Source: Nocardiopsis prasina DSM 43845 (GTDB lineage Bacteria > Actinomycetota > Actinomycetes > Streptosporangiales > Streptosporangiaceae). From it: a DNA stretch of 58,310 nucleotides. The DNA lies in assembly GCF_000341265.1 (NCBI RefSeq), contig NZ_ANAE01000210.1, positions 9,552 to 67,861 of the forward strand, written 5' to 3'. Positions 1 to 7,588 of the stretch are shown piece after piece; position 1 is the stretch's first letter; each line of letters opens with the position of its first letter. A program made the position numbers and the translations under genes. The notes below the pieces were generated by a model that had not been told where the DNA came from, searched no databases, and saw nothing but the letters and a program-made list of their open reading frames with translations.

Positions 1-577
1 CGAAGGTGACCGGCGGGTACAGGGGGACGAAGTCCTGGTCGTGGAACTCGACCGTGTACTGGACCTGGTGGTCGTCCTCGTCGGCCCAGCAGTCCTCGTC
101 CCAGGCGCCGGACTGGCCCGGGGCCAGACTCTCCGGCGGGTTCACGCTGTCGCCCAGCACCGGGGAACCTGACTCGCGGAGCGGGTCGCCCACCGAGCAC
201 GACCTGGTCACCAGACCGGACAGTACGGTCTCGGACCCCTCGTTGACGACCTCCACCGTCCACGACAGGTAGGGCAGGTCGCCCTCCTCGCCGGTGGCCG
301 GGTCGACCCCGCCCTCCTCGACACGGCGCTCGAACCCGCTCAGCCCGATGGAGAACCCGTCACCGAAGTCGTGGGTCTGGTCCAGGTCGACGACGACCGC
401 CTCGAACCCGTCCTCGGGCCGCTCCTCCACGTCGTCGGGGTGGGTGCTCCGGGCGGAGGGCGGGGTCGGGTCCGGTTCCGCCGACGACGACCCCTGGACC
501 CACCATCCGGCGCCGAACCCGACGATCAGGGCGACCACGGTACTGATCGCGGTCACGATCCAGCCGGTTCTGGTCAT
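1..577 (-). CDS. Membrane-anchored secreted protein, DUF4352-like, 3' end cut by window
   Basis: The frame is open from an ATG at 577 to the window edge (192 codons seen) and a GGAAGGA ribosome binding site lies just upstream. Residues about 6-28 form one hydrophobic segment (uncleaved anchor or signal peptide), followed by a Pro/Ser/Asp-rich linker. A beta-rich extracytoplasmic domain follows, with the pattern typical of DUF4352-like proteins: a strand ending LSWTVEVVNEGSE, then a Pro-Gly turn before paired tryptophans. Two cysteines (in TRSCSVG and DEDCWAD) could form a disulfide. The function is unknown; such proteins are common cell-surface hypotheticals in actinomycetes. The C-terminus lies outside the window. 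Confidence 0.75.
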   Translation of the reverse strand, partial: MTRTGWIVTAISTVVALIVGFGAGWWVQGSSSAEPDPTPPSARSTHPDDVEERPEDGFEAVVVDLDQTHDFGDGFSIGLSGFERRVEEGGVDPATGEEGDLPYLSWTVEVVNEGSETVLSGLVTRSCSVGDPLRESGSPVLGDSVNPPESLAPGQSGAWDEDCWADEDDHQVQYTVEFHDQDFVPLYPPVTF

Positions 578-768
578 GCGGGGGTGTCCTTCCCAGGGCG
601 GGCCCGAGGGCCCGGGGCTCAGGGCGACCGTACCGTACACGGACGCGCGGGGGAGGTCCTGTGGTGAGGGTGCGCGAGGCAGGGCGGGGGAGAGGTGACG
701 CTCCCTGGCGTAGGTGGTCGATACCTGGGGCGGACGCGCGCGGAGTCCCGGTTACCCAGCATGGGGGC

Positions 769-1251
769 ATGAACCCAGCAGACAACCCCACCCCGCCCCG
801 CCGAAAGCGTCCGGGGCTCCCGTTCCTCGCCGTCGTCCTCCTGGCCCTGCTCGCCGCGCCCCGGGTGGTGCTGCACGACCTCGGGATCATCCAGGAGGGC
901 ACCCTCGTCAACGCGGTGTTCGTGTTCGTCCCGCCGCTCGTGTGGATCGCCGTGGTGCTGTGGCGCCGGGTCCCGAACCCGTTCCTGACGCTCCTGGTGG
1001 TGGGGGTCGTGTACGGGTTGTTCCTGATGGTCGGCCACCAGATCCTGTGGACCACGGCCTGGGACGGCGATCCGCCGACCCTCGGCGGCAACCTCAGCGA
1101 GCTCCCGCCCGTTGCCCACGCGATGGTCACACGCGGTTTCGCGGCGCTGAGCAGCGTCGTCACGGGGACCCTGGTGGGTGCGGTGTGCGGTCTCCTGGCC
1201 TGGGGCGCCAGCAGGGTGATCCATCGGCGGCGACGCGCGCCCTCCGCCTGA
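769..1251 (+). CDS. Small four-helix membrane protein of unknown function
   Basis: The product is 160 aa. The start at 769 is preferred because the upstream extension is Arg/Gly-rich and reads like non-coding DNA, while residues 1-15 from this ATG form a short polar, basic head. Four hydrophobic segments can be seen, at about residues 17-36, 44-62, 69-90 and 122-147, ending in a basic tail (HRRRRAP) that suggests a cytoplasmic C-terminus. I recognise no catalytic or binding motif and no family. It stands alone, convergent with the YbaK-type gene, so context gives no role. Confidence 0.65.
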   Translation: MNPADNPTPPRRKRPGLPFLAVVLLALLAAPRVVLHDLGIIQEGTLVNAVFVFVPPLVWIAVVLWRRVPNPFLTLLVVGVVYGLFLMVGHQILWTTAWDGDPPTLGGNLSELPPVAHAMVTRGFAALSSVVTGTLVGAVCGLLAWGASRVIHRRRRAPSA

Positions 1252-1296
1252 CGCGCGGCCGGACCGGCCCCGCGGCCCGGCTCACGTCGCGGTGTG

Positions 1297-1779
1297 TCAG
1301 TTGACCTCGACGGAGGTGCCGCCGGTGATGCGGAGCAGTTCGGCGTGGTCGGTGGGGAAGATGGTGTTGGGGGTGCCACCCGCCGCCCACAGCTGGGGGT
1401 AGTCCGCCAGGGCGGGGTCCACCACGGTCTCCACGGGGGAGGGGTGGCCGATCGGCGCCACCCCACCGATGGCCTGGCCGGTGGCCTCCCGGACCTGCTC
1501 CGGGGTGGCGCGTTTGATCTTCGTCCGGCCCAGGCGTTCGGCCAGGAGGGCGACGTCCACCTTGTGCCGGCCGCTGGTCATCACCAGCAGGGGCGCGCCG
1601 TCGGCCATGAACACCAGGCTGTTGGCGATCGCACCGACCTCGCACCCCAGGGCCTCGGCCGCCTCGGCGGCGGTCCGGGTGGAGGCGGGCAGCGCGCGCA
1701 CCCGGCCGCTTGCTCCCAGCGAGTCGAGCGCCCGCGTCACCTCGCGACTGCGTTCGGGTAGGTCCTGGACCTGGTCCAT
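1297..1779 (-). CDS. YbaK/EbsC-type aminoacyl-tRNA deacylase
   Basis: A 160-aa single-domain protein of the YbaK/ProX editing superfamily, which hydrolyses mischarged aminoacyl-tRNA (for example Cys-tRNA-Pro or Ala-tRNA-Pro) in the cytoplasm. Visible family features are the early TRTAAEAAEALGC helix, the core IANSLVFMADG strand, the KxD segment HKVDVALLAERLG and the glycine-rich loop GQAIGGVAPIGHP that surrounds the editing pocket. The length fits a free-standing member rather than the ProRS INS domain. It is monocistronic. The exact tRNA substrate cannot be read from sequence. Confidence 0.85.
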   Translation of the reverse strand: MDQVQDLPERSREVTRALDSLGASGRVRALPASTRTAAEAAEALGCEVGAIANSLVFMADGAPLLVMTSGRHKVDVALLAERLGRTKIKRATPEQVREATGQAIGGVAPIGHPSPVETVVDPALADYPQLWAAGGTPNTIFPTDHAELLRITGGTSVEVN

Positions 1780-2190
1780 TTCGATCCCTTCGTCGATTCC
1801 CGCCGCAGGTTATCGGAGAGGGGACGGACCGCGCTCGCGTACCGCCGCCTCCGAACCCGCCGAACCCGGCCGACCCCCTGACGCCCGGCCGACCTCGTCG
1901 GGACCGTGCCCGCCTTCGCCCAGGGACGCCCCGGCCTTCCGGACGCTGCTCGCCCGGACTCCTCTGGGAACACCGCGTCGCCCCGCCACCGGTCCACCGC
2001 CGCGCGCCTGACCGGGCCGTCGGACAGGGGCTCCCCGTGCCCGACCCCGGCCTCACTCGGGACCCGCAGTGACCAGGACTGATGCTGCGCCCTCACCCGG
2101 GTCCTGTGGCGGGACCCCGGGCGCGGTGTACGTGGAGAACGGAGAGAGGTTCCTCCCACCCCTCCCCTGAGCCCGAGTACCGCGCCCCGT
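1780..2190. other. Intergenic region without a recognised feature
   Basis: About 410 bases between the divergently placed ends of the YbaK-type gene and the YdcF gene. The only long open frames here are Arg/Pro/Gly-rich and show no domain, so I read them as random open frames of high-GC DNA. I see no tRNA, convincing promoter or strong hairpin. Confidence 0.5.
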
Positions 2191-2862
2191 TCAGGGCGTG
2201 ATCAGGTGGCCGTCGAACCCGGCCGCGACCAGGAAGGTGTAGGCCTCACGCACGCGGTCGGGGACCTCCTGCGGGATGGAGAAGCCCCGGGCCGGGTACT
2301 CCATCACCCGTTGCAGGTCGCCCACCATCGTGTCCATCACGAGCCGGTCGTCCCCCACCGTCTCCAGGTAGCCGTCGAACCCGGTCCGGGCCGAGGCGCA
2401 CACCGTGTCCGCCTCGGGCCAGAGCACGCGCGCGGTGGCGTGCGCGCGCCGCTCCATGTAGGGCTTGCACACGAGCATGACCGAGCCGACGCTGATCCCC
2501 GCCTCCGCCAGGAGCGCCCGTGAGTACCGGAGGTTCTCCCCGGTGTTGGTGGCCCCGTCCTCCAGCAGGACGGCCGAGTCCGGAACGCCCAGCTCCAGGA
2601 CGTGCTCGCGGTAGTGCACCGCCTCACCCCTGGGGAACCGTGCGAGGGTGGAGGGGCTGTTGGCGCCGGTGATCACCATGCGGGGGAAGAACCCCTGCCG
2701 GTACAGGTCGGCGGCGCACGTGGCCACCCCGAGGTCGTGGCTGCCCAGGACCACCGCCACGTCGCACCCGCGCGGCTCCTGGTCCATGCGCAGGTAGTCC
2801 CAGACAATCCGGGCCCGCTGGCGGACCTCCCCGGTCAGTTCCACTCGGGCGTTCGCTTCCAC
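2191..2862 (-). CDS. YdcF family (DUF218) protein
   Basis: A cytoplasmic protein of 223 aa with the DUF218/YdcF fold (ElyC/SanA/YdcF family, SAM-binding in E. coli YdcF). Family signatures are the first strand CDVAVVLGSHD, the ITGANSP turn, the GATNTGENLRYSR helix that lines the binding pocket, and the VMLVCKPYMERRAHAT segment. I chose the GTG at 2862 because GGAGGG lies 6 nt before it; an earlier ATG at 2952 would run into the upstream transporter gene and adds low-complexity sequence. The real substrate is unknown. It follows the YeeE-type transporter gene on the same strand at about 58 nt and may be cotranscribed. Confidence 0.8.
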   Translation of the reverse strand: MEANARVELTGEVRQRARIVWDYLRMDQEPRGCDVAVVLGSHDLGVATCAADLYRQGFFPRMVITGANSPSTLARFPRGEAVHYREHVLELGVPDSAVLLEDGATNTGENLRYSRALLAEAGISVGSVMLVCKPYMERRAHATARVLWPEADTVCASARTGFDGYLETVGDDRLVMDTMVGDLQRVMEYPARGFSIPQEVPDRVREAYTFLVAAGFDGHLITP

Positions 2863-2920
2863 ACCGATCCCTCCGCCGCCGTTCTGTGTCCCTCGCACCC
2901 TAGAACGGCGGCGGGGGTGG

Positions 2921-4219
2921 TCAGCAGACGCTGTCGCCGGGCTTGGGCACACCCAGGCCGAAGAGCGTGCGGGCGCGCAGACCGGCCCAGGTCCCGGCCA
3001 GGGCGAAGGCCGCCCACAGCCAGCCGTGCAGGCTGCCCGAACCGATCCCGGCCAGGTAGGCGCCGATGTTGCACCCGCCAGCGAGCCGCGCGCCGATGCC
3101 CATCAGGATGCCGCCGACCAGGCCCGCGGCCACGAGGTTCCAGCTCAGACCGGTGTGCCACTTCCAGGTGCCCGCCGCTCCGGCGGCCACGGCCGCGCCC
3201 AGGATGATGCCGATGTTGGTCAGGCTGTTCTTGTCCTGGAGGATCGGTCCCGCCAGCTGCTCGGCCTGGCCGGGCTGTGACCAGAACGCCCAGGTCTCGG
3301 GCTGGAGCCCGACCAGCTGGAGGGCCTTGGCCCCCCACAGGTTGAAGGCCGAGGTGATTCCCCACGCTCCGCCGGAGACGACCAGCACGGCGGCGCCCAG
3401 GGCGGCCAGCACCAGGGCTCCGGCGACCAGCGGCCAGCTGCCGCGTACGATCCGCGCCACTCCCTCAGCGGAGGGCGGGGCGCCCACGGGCGGCGGGACG
3501 CGCCGGTTCTGCACGAAGCGCGTGAGGACCACCATGGCGACCAGGGCGGCGATGGTGATGAGCCAGGAGCCGCCCCAGCCGACGTGGTCGGAGAGCAGCA
3601 CCGGCGGGATCGCGGGCAGGTCGGACACCAGTGGCCAGGCGACGCTGTAGATCTGCGATCCGACGATGAAGCCGAAGAGCGTGATGAGGATCGCGGACTG
3701 GCCGGAGCCGACGGCGAAGAGCGTGCCCGAGGCGCAGGCGCCGCCGAGCTGCATGCCGATTCCGAACAGGAACGCCCCCGCGAACAGGGCGATGCCGATC
3801 GGTCCGGCCGAGGGCGAGGGCTCGTTGCCGAACAGGCCGGTGCCGGTGCCGATGACCAGCGCGAAGAGGGTGGCGGTGGTTCCGAGCAGGACCGCGTGGG
3901 CGCGCAGGCCGGTGCCGTTGCCGACCGCGAGGAACTGGCGCCAGGCGGAGGTGAAGCCGAATCGTGAGTGGAACAGCGTGAAGCCGAGGCCGGTGCCCAG
4001 GAGCAGGAGGACGGCGGGCAGGGCGCCGTGCTCCGACCAGACGAAGGCGGCCAGGCCGAGGGCGCCGAGCAGGGCGATCCCCAGCGGCCACCAGCGGACC
4101 GGTTCGGCGGAGGGGGCCTGCGGTGGCGGCACCGAGAGAGCGGGGTTCCACTTCAGGGCCAGGGCGGGAGAGACGTCCGAACCGGAGTTCCCGGTCGGTT
4201 TGGTGGGTGTTGCGGTCAC
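2921..4219 (-). CDS. YeeE/YedE family sulfur (thiosulfate-type) transporter
   Basis: A polytopic inner-membrane protein of about 432 aa with roughly ten hydrophobic segments and an internal repeat. Each half carries the family's short cysteine motif: GGACASGTLF in the first and GGCNIGAYL in the second. In the thiosulfate transporter TsuA these cysteines relay the substrate through the membrane; I infer thiosulfate or a related sulfur species. The start is uncertain: GTG at 4219 gives a plausible cytoplasmic head, and an ATG at 4360 in the same frame would overlap the putative leader peptide. The leader upstream, with three cysteine-region codons, hints at control by cysteine supply. Confidence 0.8.
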   Translation of the reverse strand: MTATPTKPTGNSGSDVSPALALKWNPALSVPPPQAPSAEPVRWWPLGIALLGALGLAAFVWSEHGALPAVLLLLGTGLGFTLFHSRFGFTSAWRQFLAVGNGTGLRAHAVLLGTTATLFALVIGTGTGLFGNEPSPSAGPIGIALFAGAFLFGIGMQLGGACASGTLFAVGSGQSAILITLFGFIVGSQIYSVAWPLVSDLPAIPPVLLSDHVGWGGSWLITIAALVAMVVLTRFVQNRRVPPPVGAPPSAEGVARIVRGSWPLVAGALVLAALGAAVLVVSGGAWGITSAFNLWGAKALQLVGLQPETWAFWSQPGQAEQLAGPILQDKNSLTNIGIILGAAVAAGAAGTWKWHTGLSWNLVAAGLVGGILMGIGARLAGGCNIGAYLAGIGSGSLHGWLWAAFALAGTWAGLRARTLFGLGVPKPGDSVC

Positions 4220-4316
4220 AGGGATGTGTCCAAACGTGACGGGGTGGGGCGACTCGGGGTCGCGGGAACGCCAGGGGCACACCGGTGCCGCGTCGGAGCG
4301 CGGGAGACGGGTCGGG

Positions 4317-4421
4317 TCAGCGCACGCGGAGACGGCACCGGCGGCGACAGAGGCCGTCATCGGTGCTCGTGAGCGACATGGAGATCAGAGCCATGCGCAG
4401 GAAACGGGTGGGGCCGGACAT
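4317..4421 (-). CDS. Putative cysteine-containing leader peptide upstream of the sulfur transporter
   Basis: A 34-codon frame whose last third reads DDGLCRRRCRLRVR before a TGA. A TAGAAT hexamer ends 7 nt before its ATG, so transcription could begin at or next to the start codon, as in leaderless actinobacterial leader peptides. It ends about 100 nt before the chosen start of the YeeE-type transporter gene, in a different frame. Actinobacterial sulfur-assimilation genes are known to be preceded by short cysteine-rich upstream ORFs that act as attenuators. No good -35 is visible and I could not confirm an antiterminator fold, so the call is tentative. Confidence 0.4.
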   Translation of the reverse strand: MSGPTRFLRMALISMSLTSTDDGLCRRRCRLRVR

Positions 4422-4761
4422 GGGGGAGATTCTAGGGCATGTCCCGGACCGGCCCCGGTGGCGGGGTCCTGGCCGGGGTGGGCCCGGGTGCGACGGAGCC
4501 CGGACCCCGGCGACATCCCGTCCTTGGGCTCCGGTCCCGGCCGCTCCGGCGCCCCCGCGGGGTACGGAGGGGGAGCGCTACGCGGACCGGTGTCCCGTCC
4601 GGGGTGGACGGCGGGAACCACGACCACCGGGACCGGGGCGGTGGGGGCGGTGGGGCCTCGCACGTGGAACGGGGCGGACGTCGGCCTGGGTGGGGGAGGG
4701 GAGACCGCCGCCGGGGTCAGGGGCGGTCAGGGCGGGGTCGGTGCGACGCGGCCCCCGCTCC
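4422..4761. other. Intergenic region, no gene recognised
   Basis: About 340 very G-rich bases between the 5' side of the sulfur-transporter unit and the 3' end of the DUF4097 gene. Apart from the TAGAAT box at about 4429-4434 on the minus strand I see nothing specific. The open frames are low-complexity Pro/Arg/Gly and unsupported. Confidence 0.5.
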
Positions 4762-5499
4762 TCAGCCGATCGGGTCCAGGGTGATCGTGCCGTTGTCGGT
4801 CCGCGCGGTGACCGTGCTCGTGCTGGAGTCGTCGGTGGGCAGGTCGTTGACGACCTCGCCGTTGTCGGAGGTCTCGAACACCGCGTAGGGCCCGCCGGGC
4901 ATCGCGACCGTCGCGGTCCCGTTGTTGGTGCTCACCTCCACCTCCGTGGGCGCCTCGCTGAAGACGGCGTCGATGCTGCCGTTGTCGGTGGCGGCGCTGA
5001 CGGAGTCCGAGCCGATCTCGCTGAGGTTCATGTCGCCGTTGTCGGAGGTCAGGGTGAGTGGCCCCGTGACGTTCGCGACGTCGACCGTCCCGTTGGCCGA
5101 GGTGACCTCCAGGGGTGCGGTGAAGCCGGACACGGACACGGTGCCGTTGTCGGTGTCCACGGCCAGCGCGGTGTCGGCCGGGACGAACACCTGGTATCTG
5201 ACCCGGCAGTTGGAGACGGCGCCGCACGTCATCTCCAGGGAGAGGGTGTCCCCGGTCAGCTCCCAGTCCCCGCCGGCGTCGCCGGTGTCCTGACGGACCA
5301 CCCTGACCTGGTCGGTGTCGTGGGGGACGACCTCCAGGGAGGCGTTGTCGACCTCGACGATGAGGAGTTCGGGAACGTCGTCGTAGGTCTTCTCCTCAGC
5401 GTCGCCCAGCTCGGCGGGCTGACCGCACGCCGTGAGCAGCCCCAGGGCGAGGAGGGTCCCGCCTGTGGCGAGCGCGGCGCGGGTGATGGGCGGGTTCAT
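4762..5499 (-). CDS. DUF4097 family beta-solenoid lipoprotein
   Basis: A 245-aa exported lipoprotein. The signal peptide ends in a lipobox (LGLLTACG, Cys about residue 26). From about residue 120 the chain consists of repeated short turns built on an (S/T)xNG core, such as TDNGTVSV, SANGTVDV, SDNGDMNL, TDNGSIDA and TDNGTITL, spaced about 20 residues apart. This is the DUF4097 pattern expected to form a right-handed beta-solenoid. Its start overlaps the stop of the upstream TetR gene by 4 nt (ATGA), so the two are translationally coupled and the regulator probably controls it. Function is unknown; an envelope-stress or cell-surface role is a guess. Confidence 0.85.
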   Translation of the reverse strand: MNPPITRAALATGGTLLALGLLTACGQPAELGDAEEKTYDDVPELLIVEVDNASLEVVPHDTDQVRVVRQDTGDAGGDWELTGDTLSLEMTCGAVSNCRVRYQVFVPADTALAVDTDNGTVSVSGFTAPLEVTSANGTVDVANVTGPLTLTSDNGDMNLSEIGSDSVSAATDNGSIDAVFSEAPTEVEVSTNNGTATVAMPGGPYAVFETSDNGEVVNDLPTDDSSTSTVTARTDNGTITLDPIG

Positions 5500-6131
5500 G
5501 GGGTCTCCTCGTGTTCGGGGCGGGCCGTGAACCCGGCCAGGGTGGCGATCAGGGTGTCCTCGATGGCCAGCGCGTCCACGGCCTCGGGGTCGGCCAGATG
5601 TTCCATGGACAGGCCGTTGGTGAGGCAGTGCAGGGCCAGGGCGACGGTCTCGGGAGAGGCGGTGAGTCGGACGCCGTGCCGCTCGGTGAGTTCGGTGACC
5701 AGCGCGGTCACCGTCTCGCGCTGGATGCGGCGCATCCGGGTCACGGCGCCCGCGGTCGGGCCGTGCCGGGTGGCGTGCGCGGCGAACTCCAGCCCGAGGC
5801 GGCCGCGCTGGGTGTCCTCGGTGAGGCGCCGGGCGATCGTCCGGGCGATCCCGGCCACCGCGTCCTCGGGCGCCTCGGACCGTTCCAGGTCGGCGGCGGC
5901 CGAGGCGAACCCGTGGTCGGAGCGGTCGCCGAGCACGGCGGCGAAGAGGTCCTGCTTGCCGCCGAAGTTGGAGTAGACGGCCCCCTTGGTGAACCCGGCG
6001 GCGCGCGCCACGTCGTCCAGGCGGCTCTCGGCGTACCCGTGCTCGGCGAACACGCGCGCGGCGGCGGCGAGCAGGCGGCGGCGCACCTGCGCGCGGGGCA
6101 CACGGGGGATGGGTTCCGGTGGGCCGTCCAT
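5496..6131 (-). CDS. TetR family regulator coupled to the DUF4097 lipoprotein
   Basis: A 211-aa TetR regulator. The N-terminal helix-turn-helix is clear at about residues 14-60 (RRRLLAAAARVFAEHGYAES, then FTKGAVYSNFGGKQDLFAAVL), followed by a helical ligand-binding domain without recognisable specificity. A TAGGTT box lies 6 nt before the ATG, so the mRNA is probably leaderless. A 16-bp inverted repeat just upstream is a plausible autoregulatory operator. It overlaps the DUF4097 gene by 4 nt and forms a two-gene operon. Confidence 0.88.
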   Translation of the reverse strand: MDGPPEPIPRVPRAQVRRRLLAAAARVFAEHGYAESRLDDVARAAGFTKGAVYSNFGGKQDLFAAVLGDRSDHGFASAAADLERSEAPEDAVAGIARTIARRLTEDTQRGRLGLEFAAHATRHGPTAGAVTRMRRIQRETVTALVTELTERHGVRLTASPETVALALHCLTNGLSMEHLADPEAVDALAIEDTLIATLAGFTARPEHEETP

Positions 6132-6161
6132 GGGGCGAACCTAGCATGCCCGTCGGTACCG

Positions 6162-6177
6162 GATACCCGCTGGTATC
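6162..6177. promoter_or_regulatory. Inverted repeat, candidate TetR operator
   Basis: GATACC-CGCT-GGTATC is a perfect 6-bp inverted repeat with a 4-bp centre, about 31-46 bp upstream of the TetR start codon and just upstream of its TAGGTT -10 box. Position and symmetry fit an autorepressor site overlapping the -35 region. Confidence 0.5.
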
Positions 6178-6193
6178 GGGGTGTCCGGACACC

Positions 6194-6230
6194 AAGGGAC
6201 GGGGCCCGTGGTCGACGGGCCCCGTCCCTT
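6194..6230 (-). terminator. Strong hairpin terminator of the GH16 gene
   Basis: A perfect 16-bp stem (AAGGGACGGGGCCCGT and its complement) with a 5-nt loop lies 14 nt beyond the glucanase stop codon. It has no long U tract, as usual in high-GC actinomycetes. It separates this gene from the TetR promoter. Confidence 0.75.
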
Positions 6231-6243
6231 CACTCTGCGGGAT

Positions 6244-7128
6244 CTACTCCGTGTCGTAGACGCGGACGTAGTCCACGACCATCTCCTGCGGGAGCTGGGT
6301 GGACTCGTCCGGGTAGCCGGGCCACTCGCCGCCCACGGCGACGTTGAGGATCATGAAGAACTCCTGGTCGAACACCCAGTCGCCGCTCACGTCGGCGGGG
6401 GTGACGGTGTTGAAGGGAACGTCGTCGACCGACCAGGTGATGGACTCGGGGGTCCAGTCCACCGCGTACACGTGGAAGTCGTCCGGGAACGCCCCGCCGT
6501 CCGGGTGGTCGTAGGAGGCGCCCACGCCCCCGCCGCCGGAGTAGCCGGGACCGTGAACGGTGCCGTGAACGGTGCCGGGCTCGCTGCCGATGTGCTCCAT
6601 GATGTCGATCTCGCCCGAGTCCGGCCACGGGGTGTCCGGGAAGTCCGAGCCGAGCATCCAGAAGGCGGGCCAGACGCCCTGGCTGGTCGGCACCTTGATC
6701 CTGGCCTCGATGCGGCCGTAGGCGTGCTCGACGTTGTTCTGGGTGGTCAACCGCGCGGAGGTGTAGCCGCCGTCGGCTTCCTGGCGCGCGGTGATGACGA
6801 GGTTGCCCTCACCGTCCAGGGCGGAGTTGTCCCGGCTGGTGGTGTAGTTCTGGAGCTCCTGGTTACCCCAACCGTGGTCGCCGGTCTCGTGGTTCCAGTT
6901 CGCGGGGTCGGGGGCGTCGCCCGCCGCGCCGTCGAACTCGTCGGACCACACCAGCGCGGCCTGTGAGGCGTCGGTGGAGGTCAGTTCGCTGTTGTCGGTC
7001 ACGTCGCTTCCGGTCCAGGTCAGGGCGGTGACGGTGAGAGCGAAGGCGGCTCCCAGCCCCACCGTGGTGGTGACGGTGCGGCGGGCGGTGCCGCCGCTGC
7101 GGGGTTTCGCGGTCGATCGGTGGCCCAT
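6244..7128 (-). CDS. Secreted GH16 family endo-beta-glucanase (laminarinase-like)
   Basis: A 294-aa exported glycoside hydrolase family 16 enzyme, likely cleaving beta-1,3(-1,4)-glucans outside the cell. Residues about 16-38 form a signal peptide after a basic head. The catalytic motif GEIDIMEHIG places the nucleophile at Glu173, the assisting Asp at 175 and the acid/base at Glu178. The substrate-cleft tryptophans (GVWPAFWMLG) and the C-terminal VVDYVRVY strand are typical. No carbohydrate-binding module is present. The ATG at 7128 is preceded by GGAG. A TGGGAACGCTCCCA box upstream suggests control by a CebR/CelR-type LacI repressor. Confidence 0.92.
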   Translation of the reverse strand: MGHRSTAKPRSGGTARRTVTTTVGLGAAFALTVTALTWTGSDVTDNSELTSTDASQAALVWSDEFDGAAGDAPDPANWNHETGDHGWGNQELQNYTTSRDNSALDGEGNLVITARQEADGGYTSARLTTQNNVEHAYGRIEARIKVPTSQGVWPAFWMLGSDFPDTPWPDSGEIDIMEHIGSEPGTVHGTVHGPGYSGGGGVGASYDHPDGGAFPDDFHVYAVDWTPESITWSVDDVPFNTVTPADVSGDWVFDQEFFMILNVAVGGEWPGYPDESTQLPQEMVVDYVRVYDTE

Positions 7129-7289
7129 GGTGGTTCTCCAGGGGGTCAGGGGGCGGGGCCGGACCCGGGGCACGCGCGGGCTAGCGGGTCTCGCGCGGAT
7201 CCGAGGGGCTCGGCGCACTCTGCTGAATGAGTGTTAAGCGACTGTACGGTCGCGCTCCGTGTTGTTTCAAGGGGGTGTCGGGAAGATTC

Positions 7290-7303
7290 TGGGAACGCTC
7301 CCA
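7290..7303. promoter_or_regulatory. CebR/CelR-like operator upstream of the GH16 gene
   Basis: TGGGAACGCTCCCA differs at one position from TGGGAGCGCTCCCA, the operator I recall for the Streptomyces CebR and Thermobifida CelR repressors of cellulose-utilisation genes. It lies about 160 bp upstream of the glucanase start. No cebR-like gene is in the window, so the regulator would be encoded elsewhere. Confidence 0.6.
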
Positions 7304-7468
7304 CCCCAAGGGGCGGGTGTCGACCGCAAAGGGTCGCCTCTCGGGTGTCCGGCGGGGCGACCGAGGGCGTGGGTTCGCCTGCTGCCTGCCGCCTGCCGCC
7401 TCGCGCACCGCCCGGTCGGCGGGCCCGTTCACGTCCGTAGTCGGGCCCCGTGGCTCCCGTGACTCCCC

Positions 7469-7523
7469 AAAAATAATTAATTAGTATTTATTGTTGACGT
7501 TACCTGGATCACTCTGACATTCT
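7469..7523 (+). promoter_or_regulatory. AT-rich promoter region of the galactose-type operon
   Basis: A conspicuous A/T-rich island (7469-7493) in otherwise very GC-rich DNA contains the perfect palindrome TAATTAATTA at 7474-7483. It is followed by TTGACG at 7494-7499, a good -35, and CATTCT at 7518-7523 as a possible -10 with 18-bp spacing. It lies 66 bp or more upstream of the first gene of the long sugar operon. The palindrome could be a site for the operon's own GntR regulator, but that is not shown. Confidence 0.5.
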
Positions 7524-7588
7524 CGACTCCAGTCGAAGTGGCTGTTCACGCAGGTCAAAAGCGTGTGCCCAACGCCAAGGAGTAGGCC

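Noticed and set aside
360-1466. A 368-codon minus-strand open frame over the first genes
   Set aside because: Arg/Pro-rich shadow of the plus-strand membrane protein and of the minus-strand genes in another frame; no domain and poor codon-position bias.
1737-2159. A 140-codon minus-strand frame in the gap after the YbaK-type gene
   Set aside because: Low-complexity Arg/Gly/Ser sequence overlapping the real gene in another frame; no start signal.
4762-6195. Extended 477-codon version of the DUF4097 protein
   Set aside because: The N-terminal 230 codons are an out-of-frame reading of the TetR gene. The true start is the ATG at 5499, overlapping the TetR stop and opening a lipoprotein signal peptide.
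7469-7493. A/T-rich island considered as an attachment site or recent insertion
   Set aside because: No flanking direct repeat, integrase or tRNA is present, and its position in a promoter explains it better.
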